The position numbers and the translations under genes are program-made. The notes under the pieces were generated by a model. The model was not told the DNA's origin. It was given only the letters and a program-made list of their open reading frames with translations, and did no database searches. This document shows, in pieces, positions 23,881 through 37,900 of a stretch of 64,000 nt of DNA. How positions within the stretch are numbered: position 1 is the first letter of the stretch; each line of letters opens with the position of its first letter. Source of the stretch: Strigamia acuminata. Its lineage: Eukaryota > Arthropoda > Chilopoda > Geophilomorpha > Linotaeniidae. The stretch lies in contig CASHSZ010000029.1 in assembly GCA_949358305.1 (NCBI GenBank), positions 345,728 to 409,727 on the forward strand, in the 5' to 3' direction.

Positions 23881-25144
23881 ACTAAGGTTTAAACACTATT
23901 TCTGAACATTCAGAGACATTGGTCTTGTGGTGTTTGTGCTAAGTCAACTATGATGAGATCAAAAGTCTATTCTCCCAAATCATCGGTTAAATGTTTCTAA
24001 AACTTACATTGGAGCCTTCTACTAAGGTTTAAACACTATTTCTGAACATTCAGAGACATTGGTCTTGTGGTGTTTGTGCTAAGTCAACTGTGATGAGATC
24101 AAAAGTCTATTCTCCCAAATCATCGGTTGGATGTTTCTAAAACTTACATTGGAGCCTTCTACTAAGGTTTAAACACTATTTCTGAACATTCAGAGACATT
24201 GGACTTGTGGTGTTTGTGCTAAGTCAACTGCGATGTGAAATGAGCTCAAAATTTTTTTTTCAAAATTTATTGCTTGGGTGTTGCTAAAACTTATATTGAA
24301 GGCTTCTACTAAGGTTTAAACACTATTTCTGAACATTCAGAGACATTAGACTTGTGGTGTTTGTGCTAAGTCAACGGTGATGAGATCAAAAGTTTATTCT
24401 CCCAAATCATTCGTTGGATGTTGCTAAAACTTACATTGGAGCCTTCTACTAAGGTTTAAACACTATTTCTGAACATTCAGAGACATTGGTCTTGTGGTGT
24501 TTGTGCTAAGTCAACTGTGATGAGATCAAAAGTCTATTCTCCCAAATCATCGGTTAAATGTTATAAAACTTACATTGGAGCCTTCTACTAAGGTTTAAAC
24601 ACTATTTCTGAACATTCAGAGACATTGGACTTGTGGTGTTTGTGCTAAGTAACTGTGATGAGATCAAAAGTCTATTCTCCCAAATCATTGCTTGGATGTT
24701 GCTAAAACTTACATTGAAGGCTTCTACTAAGGTTTAAACACTATTTCTGAACATTCAGAGACATTGGTCTTGTGGTGTTTGTGCTAAGTCAACTGTGATG
24801 AGATCAAAGTCTATTCTCCCAAATCATCGGTTGGATGTTTCTAAAACTTACATTGGAGCCTTCTACTAAGGTTTAAACACTATTTCTGAACATTCAGAGA
24901 CATTGGTCTTATGGTGTTTGTGCTAAGTCAACTATGATGAGATCAAAAGTCTATTCTCCCAAATCATCGGTTGAATGTTTCTAAAACTTACATTGGAGCC
25001 TTCTACTAAGGTTTAAACACTATTTCTGAACATTCAGAGACATTGGTCTTGTGGTGTTTGTGCTAAGTCAACTGTGATGAGATCAAAAGTCTATTCTCCC
25101 AAATCATCGGTTGGATGTTTCTAAAACTTACATTGGAGCCTTCT
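22650..25144 (+). repeat. Secondary duplication with a 1264-bp shift
   Basis: The distal nine monomers of the 3110-bp unit (about 22650-23880) recur at about 23914-25144. GCTAAGTCAACGG at 23101 reappears at 24365, and the GATCAAAGTC deletion recurs near 24803. This is a truncated third copy of the larger unit. Confidence 0.75.
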
Positions 25145-28100
25145 ACTAAGGTTTAAACACTATTTCTGAACATTCAGAGACATTGGACTTGTGGTGTTTG
25201 TGCTAAGTCAACTGCGATGTGAAATGAGCTCAAAATTTTTTTTTCAAAATTTATTGCTTAGGTGTTGCTAAAACTTATATTGAAGGCTTCTACTAAGGTT
25301 TAAACACTATTTCTGAACATTCAGAGACATTGGTCTTGTGGTGTTTGTGCTAAGTCAACTACGATGTGAAATGAGCTCAAAATTTTTTTTTCAAAATTTA
25401 ATGCTTGGGTGTTGCTAAAACTTATATTGAAGGCTTCTACTAAGGTTTAAACACTATTTCTGAACATTCAGAGACATTGGACTTGTGGTGTTTGTGCTAA
25501 GTCAACTGTGATGAGATCAAAAGTTTATTCTCCCAAATCATTCGTTGGATGTTTCTAAAACTTACATTGGAGCCTTCTACTAAGGTTTAAACACTATTTC
25601 TGAACATTCAGAGACATTGGTCTTGTGGTGTTTGTGCTAAGTCAACTGTGATGAGATCAAAAGTCTATTCTCCCAAATCATCGGTTAAATGTTATAAAAC
25701 TTACATTGGAGCCTTCTACTAAGGTTTAAACACTATTTCTGAACATTCAGAGACATTGGTCTTGTGGTGTTTGTGCTAAGTAACTGTGATGAGATCAAAA
25801 GTCTATTCTCCCAAATCATTGCTTGGATGTTGCTAAAACTTACATTGAAGGCTTCTACTAAGGTTTAAACACTATTTCTGAACATTCAGAGACATTGGTC
25901 TTGTGGTGTTTGTGCTAAGTCAACTGTGATGAGATCAAAGTCTATTCTCCCAAATCATCGGTTGGATGTTTCTAAAACTTACATTGGAGCCTTCTACTAA
26001 GGTTTAAACACTATTTCTGAACATTCAGAGACATTGGTCTTATGGTGTTTGTGCTAAGTCAACTATGATGAGATCAAAAGTCTATTCTCCCAAATCATCG
26101 GTTGAATGTTTCTAAAACTTACATTGGAGCCTTCTACTAAGGTTTAAACACTATTTCTGAACATTCAGAGACATTGGTCTTGTGGTGTTTGTGCTAAGTC
26201 AACTGTGATGAGATCAAAAGTCTATTCTCCCAAATCATCGGTTGGATGTTTCTAAAACTTACATTGGAGCCTTCTACTAAGGTTTAAACACTATTTCTGA
26301 ACATTCAGAGACATTGGACTTGTGGTGTTTGTGCTAAGTCAACTGCGATGTGAAATGAGCTCAAAATTTTTTTTTCAAAATTTATTGCTTAGGTGTTGCT
26401 AAAACTTATATTGAAGGCTTCTACTAAGGTTTAAACACTATTTCTGAACATTCAGAGACATTGGTCTTGTGGTGTTTGTGCTAAGTCAACTACGATGTGA
26501 AATGAGCTCAAAATTTTTTTTTCAAAATTTATTGCTTAGGTGTTGCTAAAACTTATATTGAAGGCTTCTACTAAGGTTTAAACACTATTTCTGAACATTC
26601 AGAGACATTGGTCTTGTGGTGTTTGTGCTAAGTCAACTACGATGTGAAATGAGCTCAAAATTTTTTTTTCAAAATTTAATGCTTGGGTGTTGCTAAAACT
26701 TATATTGAAGGCTTCTACTAAGGTTTAAACACTATTTCTGAACATTCAGAGACATTGGACTTGTGGTGTTTGTGCTAAGTCAACTGTGATGAGATCAAAA
26801 GTTTATTCTCCCAAATCATTCGTTGGATGTTTCTAAAACTTACATTGGAGCCTTCTACTAAGGTTTAAACACTATTTCTGAACATTCAGAGACATTGGTC
26901 TTGTGGTGTTTGTGCTAAGTCAACTGTGATGAGATCAAAAGTCTATTCTCCCAAATCATCGGTTAAATGTTATAAAACTTACATTGGAGCCTTCTACTAA
27001 GGTTTAAACACTATTTCTGAACATTCAGAGACATTGGTCTTGTGGTGTTTGTGCTAAGTCAACTGTGATGAGATCAAAAGTCTATTCTCCCAAATCATCG
27101 GTTAAATGTTTCTAAAACTTACATTGGAGCCTTCTACTAAGGTTTAAACACTATTTCTGAACATTCAGAGACATTGGTCTTGTGGTGTTTGTGCTAAGTC
27201 AACTGTGATGAGATCAAAAGTCTATTCTCCCAAATCATCGGTTGGATGTTTCTAAAACTTACATTGGAGCCTTCTACTAAGGTTTAAACACTATTTCTGA
27301 ACATTCAGAGACATTGGTCTTGTGGTGTTTGTGCTAAGTCAACTGTGATGAGATCAAAAGTCTATTCTCCCAAATCATTGGTTGGATGTTTCTAAAACTT
27401 ACATTGGAGCCTTCTACTAAGGTTTAAACACTATTTCTGAACATTCAGAGACATTGGTCTTGTGGTGTTTGTGCTAAGTCAACTATGATGAGATCAAAAG
27501 TCTATTCTCCCAAATCATCGGTTAAATGTTTCTAAAACTTACATTGGAGCCTTCTACTAAGGTTTAAACACTATTTCTGAACATTCAGAGACATTGGTCT
27601 TGTGGTGTTTGTGCTAAGTCAACTGTGATGAGATCAAAAGTCTATTCTCCCAAATCATCGGTTGGATGTTTCTAAAACTTACATTGGAGCCTTCTACTAA
27701 GGTTTAAACACTATTTCTGAACATTCAGAGACATTGGACTTGTGGTGTTTGTGCTAAGTCAACTGCGATGTGAAATGAGCTCAAAATTTTTTTTTCAAAA
27801 TTTATTGCTTGGGTGTTGCTAAAACTTATATTGAAGGCTTCTACTAAGGTTTAAACACTATTTCTGAACATACAGAGACATTGGACTTGTGGTGTTTGTG
27901 CTAAGTAACTGTGATGAGATCAAAAGTCTATTCTCCCAAATCATTGCTTGGATGTTGCTAAAACTTACATTGAAGGCTTCTACTAAGGTTTAAACACTAT
28001 TTCTGAACATTCAGAGACATTGGTCTTGTGGTGTTTGTGCTAAGTCAACTGTGATGAGATCAAAAGTCTATTCTCCCAAATCATTGGTTGGATGTTTCTA

Positions 28101-31100
28101 AAACTTACATTGGAGCCTTCTACTAAGGTTTAAACACTATTTCTGAACATTCAGAGACATTGGTCTTGTGGTGTTTGTGCTAAGTCAACTATGATGAGAT
28201 CAAAAGTCTATTCTCCCAAATCATCGGTTAAATGTTTCTAAAACTTACATTGGAGCCTTCTACTAAGGTTTAAACACTATTTCTGAACATTCAGAGACAT
28301 TGGTCTTGTGGTGTTTGTGCTAAGTCAACTGTGATGAGATCAAAAGTCTATTCTCCCAAATCATCGGTTGGATGTTTCTAAAACTTACATTGGAGCCTTC
28401 TACTAAGGTTTAAACACTATTTCTGAACATTCAGAGACATTGGACTTGTGGTGTTTGTGCTAAGTCAACTGCGATGTGAAATGAGCTCAAAATTTTTTTT
28501 TCAAAATTTATTGCTTGGGTGTTGCTAAAACTTATATTGAAGGCTTCTACTAAGGTTTAAACACTATTTCTGAACATTCAGAGACATTAGACTTGTGGTG
28601 TTTGTGCTAAGTCAACGGTGATGAGATCAAAAGTTTATTCTCCCAAATCATTCGTTGGATGTTGCTAAAACTTACATTGGAGCCTTCTACTAAGGTTTAA
28701 ACACTATTTCTGAACATTCAGAGACATTGGTCTTGTGGTGTTTGTGCTAAGTCAACTGTGATGAGATCAAAAGTCTATTCTCCCAAATCATCGGTTAAAT
28801 GTTATAAAACTTACATTGGAGCCTTCTACTAAGGTTTAAACACTATTTCTGAACATTCAGAGACATTGGACTTGTGGTGTTTGTGCTAAGTAACTGTGAT
28901 GAGATCAAAAGTCTATTCTCCCAAATCATTGCTTGGATGTTGCTAAAACTTACATTGAAGGCTTCTACTAAGGTTTAAACACTATTTCTGAACATTCAGA
29001 GACATTGGTCTTGTGGTGTTTGTGCTAAGTCAACTGTGATGAGATCAAAGTCTATTCTCCCAAATCATCGGTTGGATGTTTCTAAAACTTACATTGGAGC
29101 CTTCTACTAAGGTTTAAACACTATTTCTGAACATTCAGAGACATTGGTCTTGTGGTGTTTGTGCTAAGTCAACTGTGATGAGATCAAAAGTCTATTCTCC
29201 CAAATCATCGGTTGGATGTTTCTAAAACTTACATTGGAGCCTTCTACTAAGGTTTAAACACTATTTCTGAACATTCAGAGACATTGGACTTGTGGTGTTT
29301 GTGCTAAGTCAACTGCGATGTGAAATGAGCTCAAAATTTTTTTTTCAAAATTTATTGCTTAGGTGTTGCTAAAACTTATATTGAAGGCTTCTACTAAGGT
29401 TTAAACACTATTTCTGAACATTCAGAGACATTGGTCTTGTGGTGTTTGTGCTAAGTCAACTACGATGTGAAATGAGCTCAAAATTTTTTTTTCAAAATTT
29501 AATGCTTGGGTGTTGCTAAAACTTATATTGAAGGCTTCTACTAAGGTTTAAACACTATTTCTGAACATTCAGAGACATTGGACTTGTGGTGTTTGTGCTA
29601 AGTCAACTGTGATGAGATCAAAAGTTTATTCTCCCAAATCATTCGTTGGATGTTTCTAAAACTTACATTGGAGCCTTCTACTAAGGTTTAAACACTATTT
29701 CTGAACATTCAGAGACATTGGTCTTGTGGTGTTTGTGCTAAGTCAACTGTGATGAGATCAAAAGTCTATTCTCCCAAATCATCGGTTAAATGTTATAAAA
29801 CTTACATTGGAGCCTTCTACTAAGGTTTAAACACTATTTCTGAACATTCAGAGACATTGGTCTTGTGGTGTTTGTGCTAAGTCAACTGTGATGAGATCAA
29901 AAGTCTATTCTCCCAAATCATCGGTTAAATGTTTCTAAAACTTACATTGGAGCCTTCTACTAAGGTTTAAACACTATTTCTGAACATTCAGAGACATTGG
30001 TCTTGTGGTGTTTGTGCTAAGTCAACTGTGATGAGATCAAAAGTCTATTCTCCCAAATCATCGGTTGGATGTTTCTAAAACTTACATTGGAGCCTTCTAC
30101 TAAGGTTTAAACACTATTTCTGAACATTCAGAGACATTGGTCTTGTGGTGTTTGTGCTAAGTCAACTATGATGAGATCAAAAGTCTATTCTCCCAAATCA
30201 TCGGTTAAATGTTTCTAAAACTTACATTGGAGCCTTCTACTAAGGTTTAAACACTATTTCTGAACATTCAGAGACATTGGTCTTGTGGTGTTTGTGCTAA
30301 GTCAACTGTGATGAGATCAAAAGTCTATTCTCCCAAATCATCGGTTGGATGTTTCTAAAACTTACATTGGAGCCTTCTACTAAGGTTTAAACACTATTTC
30401 TGAACATTCAGAGACATTGGACTTGTGGTGTTTGTGCTAAGTCAACTGCGATGTGAAATGAGCTCAAAATTTTTTTTTCAAAATTTATTGCTTAGGTGTT
30501 GCTAAAACTTATATTGAAGGCTTCTACTAAGGTTTAAACACTATTTCTGAACATTCAGAGACATTGGTCTTGTGGTGTTTGTGCTAAGTCAACTACGATG
30601 TGAAATGAGCTCAAAATTTTTTTTTCAAAATTTAATGCTTGGGTGTTGCTAAAACTTATATTGAAGGCTTCTACTAAGGTTTAAACACTATTTCTGAACA
30701 TTCAGAGACATTGGACTTGTGGTGTTTGTGCTAAGTCAACTGTGATGAGATCAAAAGTTTATTCTCCCAAATCATTCGTTGGATGTTTCTAAAACTTACA
30801 TTGGAGCCTTCTACTAAGGTTTAAACACTATTTCTGAACATTCAGAGACATTGGTCTTGTGGTGTTTGTGCTAAGTCAACTGTGATGAGATCAAAAGTCT
30901 ATTCTCCCAAATCATCGGTTAAATGTTATAAAACTTACATTGGAGCCTTCTACTAAGGTTTAAACACTATTTCTGAACATTCAGAGACATTGGTCTTGTG
31001 GTGTTTGTGCTAAGTCAACTGTGATGAGATCAAAAGTCTATTCTCCCAAATCATCGGTTAAATGTTTCTAAAACTTACATTGGAGCCTTCTACTAAGGTT

Positions 31101-34100
31101 TAAACACTATTTCTGAACATTCAGAGACATTGGTCTTGTGGTGTTTGTGCTAAGTCAACTGTGATGAGATCAAAAGTCTATTCTCCCAAATCATCGGTTG
31201 GATGTTTCTAAAACTTACATTGGAGCCTTCTACTAAGGTTTAAACACTATTTCTGAACATTCAGAGACATTGGTCTTGTGGTGTTTGTGCTAAGTCAACT
31301 GTGATGAGATCAAAAGTCTATTCTCCCAAATCATTGGTTGGATGTTTCTAAAACTTACATTGGAGCCTTCTACTAAGGTTTAAACACTATTTCTGAACAT
31401 TCAGAGACATTGGTCTTGTGGTGTTTGTGCTAAGTCAACTATGATGAGATCAAAAGTCTATTCTCCCAAATCATCGGTTAAATGTTTCTAAAACTTACAT
31501 TGGAGCCTTCTACTAAGGTTTAAACACTATTTCTGAACATTCAGAGACATTGGTCTTGTGGTGTTTGTGCTAAGTCAACTGTGATGAGATCAAAAGTCTA
31601 TTCTCCCAAATCATCGGTTGGATGTTTCTAAAACTTACATTGGAGCCTTCTACTAAGGTTTAAACACTATTTCTGAACATTCAGAGACATTGGACTTGTG
31701 GTGTTTGTGCTAAGTCAACTGCGATGTGAAATGAGCTCAAAATTTTTTTTTCAAAATTTATTGCTTGGGTGTTGCTAAAACTTATATTGAAGGCTTCTAC
31801 TAAGGTTTAAACACTATTTCTGAACATACAGAGACATTGGACTTGTGGTGTTTGTGCTAAGTAACTGTGATGAGATCAAAAGTCTATTCTCCCAAATCAT
31901 TGCTTGGATGTTGCTAAAACTTACATTGAAGGCTTCTACTAAGGTTTAAACACTATTTCTGAACATTCAGAGACATTGGTCTTGTGGTGTTTGTGCTAAG
32001 TCAACTGTGATGAGATCAAAAGTCTATTCTCCCAAATCATCGGTTGGATGTTTCTAAAACTTACATTGGAGCCTTCTACTAAGGTTTAAACACTATTTCT
32101 GAACATTCAGAGACATTGGTCTTATGGTGTTTGTGCTAAGTCAACTATGATGAGATCAAAAGTCTATTCTCCCAAATCATCGGTTGGATGTTTCTAAAAC
32201 TTACATTGGAGCCTTCTACTAAGGTTTAAACACTATTTCTGAACATTCAGAGACATTGGTCTTGTGGTGTTTGTGCTAAGTCAACTGTGATGAGATCAAA
32301 AGTCTATTCTCCCAAATCATCGGTTGGATGTTTCTAAAACTTACATTGGAGCCTTCTACTAAGGTTTAAACACTATTTCTGAACATTCAGAGACATTGGA
32401 CTTGTGGTGTTTGTGCTAAGTCAACTGCGATGTGAAATGAGCTCAAAATTTTTTTTTCAAAATTTATTGCTTAGGTGTTGCTAAAACTTATATTGAAGGC
32501 TTCTACTAAGGTTTAAACACTATTTCTGAACATTCAGAGACATTGGTCTTGTGGTGTTTGTGCTAAGTCAACTGCGATGTGAAATGAGCTCAAAATTTTT
32601 TTTTCAAAATTTAATGCTTGGGTGTTGCTAAAACTTATATTGAAGGCTTCTACTAAGGTTTAAACACTATTTCTGAACATTCAGAGACATTAGACTTGTG
32701 GTGTTTGTGCTAAGTCAACTGTGATGAGATCAAAAGTTTATTCTCCCAAATCATTCGTTGGATGTTTCTAAAACTTACATTGGAGCCTTCTACTAAGGTT
32801 TAAACACTATTTCTGAACATTCAGAGACATTGGTCTTGTGGTGTTTGTGCTAAGTCAACTGTGATGAGATCAAAAGTCTATTCTCCCAAATCATCGGTTA
32901 AATGTTATAAAACTTACATTGGAGCCTTCTACTAAGGTTTAAACACTATTTCTGAACATTCAGAGACATTGGACTTGTGGTGTTTGTGCTAAGTAACTGT
33001 GATGAGATCAAAAGTCTATTCTCCCAAATCATTGCTTGGATGTTGCTAAAACTTACATTGAAGGCTTCTACTAAGGTTTAAACACTATTTCTGAACATTC
33101 AGAGACATTGGTCTTGTGGTGTTTGTGCTAAGTCAACTGTGATGAGATCAAAGTCTATTCTCCCAAATCATCGGTTGGATGTTTCTAAAACTTACATTGG
33201 AGCCTTCTACTAAGGTTTAAACACTATTTCTGAACATTTAGAGACATTGGTCTTATGGTGTTTGTGCTAAGTCAACTATGATGAGATCAAAAGTCTATTC
33301 TCCCAAATCATCGGTTGAATGTTTCTAAAACTTACATTGGAGCCTTCTACTAAGGTTTAAACACTATTTCTGAACATTCAGAGACATTGGTCTTGTGGTG
33401 TTTGTGCTAAGTCAACTGTGATGAGATCAAAAGTCTATTCTCCCAAATCATCGGTTGGATGTTTCTAAAACTTACATTGGAGCCTTCTACTAAGGTTTAA
33501 ACACTATTTCTGAACATTCAGAGACATTGGACTTGTGGTGTTTGTGCTAAGTCAACTGCGATGTGAAATGAGCTCAAAATTTTTTTTTCAAAATTTATTG
33601 CTTAGGTGTTGCTAAAACTTATATTGAAGGCTTCTACTAAGGTTTAAACACTATTTCTGAACATTCAGAGACATTGGTCTTGTGGTGTTTGTGCTAAGTC
33701 AACTGCGATATGAAATGAGCTCAAAATTTTTTTTTCAAAATTTAATGCTTGGGTGTTGCTAAAACTTATATTGAAGGCTTCTACTAAGGTTTAAACACTA
33801 TTTCTGAACATTCAGAGACATTGGACTTGTGGTGTTTGTGCTAAGTCAACTGTGATGAGATCAAAAGTTTATTCTCCCAAATCATTCGTTGGATGTTTCT
33901 AAAACTTACATTGGAGCCTTCTACTAAGGTTTAAACACTATTTCTGAACATTCAGAGACATTGGTCTTGTGGTGTTTGTGCTAAGTCAACTGTGATGAGA
34001 TCAAAAGTCTATTCTCCCAAATCATCGGTTAAATGTTATAAAACTTACATTGGAGCCTTCTACTAAGGTTTAAACACTATTTCTGAACATTCAGAGACAT

Positions 34101-34969
34101 TGGTCTTGTGGTGTTTGTGCTAAGTCAACTGTGATGAGATCAAAAGTCTATTCTCCCAAATCATTGGTTGGATGTTTCTAAAACTTACATTGGAGCCTTC
34201 TACTAAGGTTTAAACACTATTTCTGAACATTCAGAGACATTGGTCTTGTGGTGTTTGTGCTAAGTCAACTGTGATGAGATCAAAAGTCTATTCTCCCAAA
34301 TCATCGGTTAAATGTTTCTAAAACTTACATTGGAGCCTTCTACTAAGGTTTAAACACTATTTCTGAACATTTAGAGACATTGGTCTTGTGGTGTTTGTGC
34401 TAAGTCAACTGCGATGTGAAATGAGCTCAAAATTTTTTTCTTCAAAATTTAATGCTTGGGTGTTGCTAAAACTTATATTGAAGGCTTCTACTAAGGTTTA
34501 AACACTATTTCTGAACATACAGAGACATTGGACTTGTGGTGTTTGTGCTAAGTAACTGTGATGAGATCAAAAGTCTATTCTCCCAAATCATTGCTTGGAT
34601 GTTGCTAAAACTCACATTGAAGGCTTCTACTAAGGTTTAAACACTATTTCTGAACATTCAGAGACATTGGTCTTGTGGTGTTTGTGCTAAGTCAACTGTG
34701 ATGAGATCAAAAGTCTATTCTCCCAAATCATCGGTTGGATGTTTCTAAAACTTACATTGGAGCCTTCTACTAAGGTTTAAACACTTATTTCTGAACATTC
34801 AGAGACATTGGTCTTGTGGTGTTTGTGCTAAGTCAACTGTGATGAGATCAAAAGTCTATTCTCCCAAATCATCGGTTGGATGTTTCTAAAACTTACATTG
34901 GAGCCTTCTACTAAGGTTTAAACACTATTTCTGAACATTCAGAGACATTGGACTTGTGGTGTTTGTGCT

Positions 34970-37900
34970 AAGTCAACTGCGATGTAAAATGAGCTCAAAA
35001 TTTTTTTTTCAAAATTTATTGCTTAGGTGTTGCTAAAACTTATATTGAAGGCTTCTACTAAGGTTTAAACACTATTTCTGAACATTCAGAGACATTGGTG
35101 TTGTGGTGTTTGTGCTAAGTCAACTGCGATGTAAAATGAGCTCAAAATTTTTTTTTCAAAATTTAATGCTTGGGTGTTGCTAAAACTTATATTGAAGGCT
35201 TCTACTAAGGTTTAAACACTATTTCTGAACATTCAGAGACATTGGACTTGTGGTGTTTGTGCTAAGTCAACTGTGATGAGATCAAAAGTCTATTCTCCCA
35301 AATCATTGGTTGGATGTTTCTAAAACTTACATTGGAGCCTTCTACTAAGGTTTAAACACTATTTCTGAACATTCAGAGACATTGGTCTTGTGGTGTTTGT
35401 GCTAAGTCAACTGTGATGAGATCAAAAGTCTATTCTCCCAAATCATTGGTTGGATGTTTCTAAAACTTACATTGGAGCCTTCTACTAAGGTTTAAACACT
35501 ATTTCTGAACATTCAGAGACATTGGTCTTGTGGTGTTTGTGCTAAGTCAACTGTGATGAGATCAAAAGTCTATTCTCCCAAATCATCGGTTGAATGTTTC
35601 TAAAACTTACATTGGAGTTTTCTACTAAGGTTTAAACACTATTTCTGAACATTCAGAGACATTGGTCTTGTGGTGTTTGTGCTAAGTCAACTGTGATGAG
35701 ATCAAAAGTCTATTCTCCCAAATCATCGGTTAAATGTTTCTAAAACTTACATTGGAGCCTTCTACTAAGGTTTAAACACTATTTCTGAACATTCAGAGAC
35801 ATTGGTCTTGTGGTGTTTGTGCTAAGTCAACTGTGATGAGATCAAAAGTCTATTCTCCCAAATCATCGGTTGGATGTTTCTAAAACTTACATTGGAGCCT
35901 TCTACTAAGGTTTAAACACTATTTCTGAACATTCAGAGACATTGGACTTGTGGTGTTTGTGCTAAGTCAACTGCGATGTAAAATGAGCTCAAAATTTTTT
36001 TTTCAAAATTTATTGCTTAGGTGTTGCTAAAACTTATATTGAAGGCTTCTACTAAGGTTTAAACACTATTTCTGAACATTCAGAGACATTGGTCTTGTGG
36101 TGTTTGTGCTAAGTCAACTGTGATGAGATCAAAAGTCTATTCTCCCAAATCATTGGTTGGATGTTTCTAAAACTTACATTGGAGCCTTCTACTAAGGTTT
36201 AAACACTATTTCTGAACATTCAGAGACATTGGTCTTGTGGTGTTTGTGCTAAGTCAACTGTGATGAGATCAAAAGTCTATTCTCCCAAATCATCGGTTGA
36301 ATGTTTCTAAAACTTACATTGGAGCCTTCTACTAAGGTTTAAACACTATTTCTGAACATTCAGAGACATTGGTCTTGTGGTGTTTGTGCTAAGTCAACTG
36401 TGATGAGATCAAAAGTCTATTCTCCCAAATCATCGGTTAAATGTTATAAAACTTACATTGGAGCCTTCTACTAAGGTTTAAACACTATTTCTGAACATTC
36501 AGAGACATTGGTCTTGTGGTGTTTGTGCTAAGTCAACTGTGATGAGATCAAAAGTCTATTCTCCCAAATCATTGGTTGGATGTTTCTAAAACTTACATTG
36601 GAGCCTTCTACTAAGGTTTAAACACTATTTCTGAACATTCAGAGACATTGGTCTTGTGGTGTTTGTGCAAAGTCAACTGTGATGAGATCAAAAGTCTATT
36701 CTCCCAAATCATCGGTTGGATGTTTCTAAAACTTACATTGGAGCCTTCTACTAAGGTTTAAACACTATTTCTGAACATTCAGAGACATTGGTCTTGTGGT
36801 GTTTGTGCTAAGTCAACTGTGATGAGATCAAAAGTCTATTCTCCCAAATCATTGGTTGGATGTTTCTAAAACTTACATTGGAGCCTTCTACTAAGGTTTA
36901 AACACTATTTCTGAACATTCAGAGACATTGGTCTTGTGGTGTTTGTGCTAAGTCAACTGTGATGAGATCAAAAGTCTATTCTCCCAAATCATCGGTTAAA
37001 TGTTTCTAAAACTGACATTGGAGCCTTCTACTAAGGTTTAAACACTATTTCTGAACATTCAGAGACATTGGTCTTGTGGTGTTTGTGCTAAGTCAACTGT
37101 GATGAGATCAAAAGTCTATTCTCCCAAATCATCGGTTGGATGTTTCTAAAACTTACATTGGAGCCTTCTACTAAGGTTTAAACACTATTTCTGAACATTC
37201 AGAGACATTGGACTTGTGGTGTTTGTGCTAAGTCAACTGCGATGTAAAATGAGCTCAAAATTTTTTTTTCAAAATTTATTGCTTAGGTGTTGCTAAAACT
37301 TATATTGAAGGCTTCTACTAAGGTTTAAACACTATTTCTGAACATTCAGAGACATTGGTCTTGTGGTGTTTGTGCTAAGTCAACTGCGATGTAAAATGAG
37401 CTCAAAATTTTTTTTTCAAAATTTATTGCTTAGGTGTTGCTAAAACTTATATTGAAGGCTTCTACTAAGGTTTAAACACTATTTCTGAACATTCAGAGAC
37501 ATTGGTGTTGTGGTGTTTGTGCTAAGTCAACTGCGATGTAAAATGAGCTCAAAATTTTTTTTTCAAAATTTAATGCTTGGGTGTTGCTAAAACTTATATT
37601 GAAGGCTTCTACTAAGGTTTAAACACTATTTCTGAACATTCAGAGACATTGGACTTGTGGTGTTTGTGCTAAGTCAACTGTGATGAGATCAAAAGTCTAT
37701 TCTCCCAAATCATTGGTTGGATGTTTCTAAAACTTACATTGGAGCCTTCTACTAAGGTTTAAACACTATTTCTGAACATTCAGAGACATTGGTCTTGTGG
37801 TGTTTGTGCTAAGTCAACTGTGATGAGATCAAAAGTCTATTCTCCCAAATCATTGGTTGGATGTTTCTAAAACTTACATTGGAGCCTTCTACTAAGGTTT

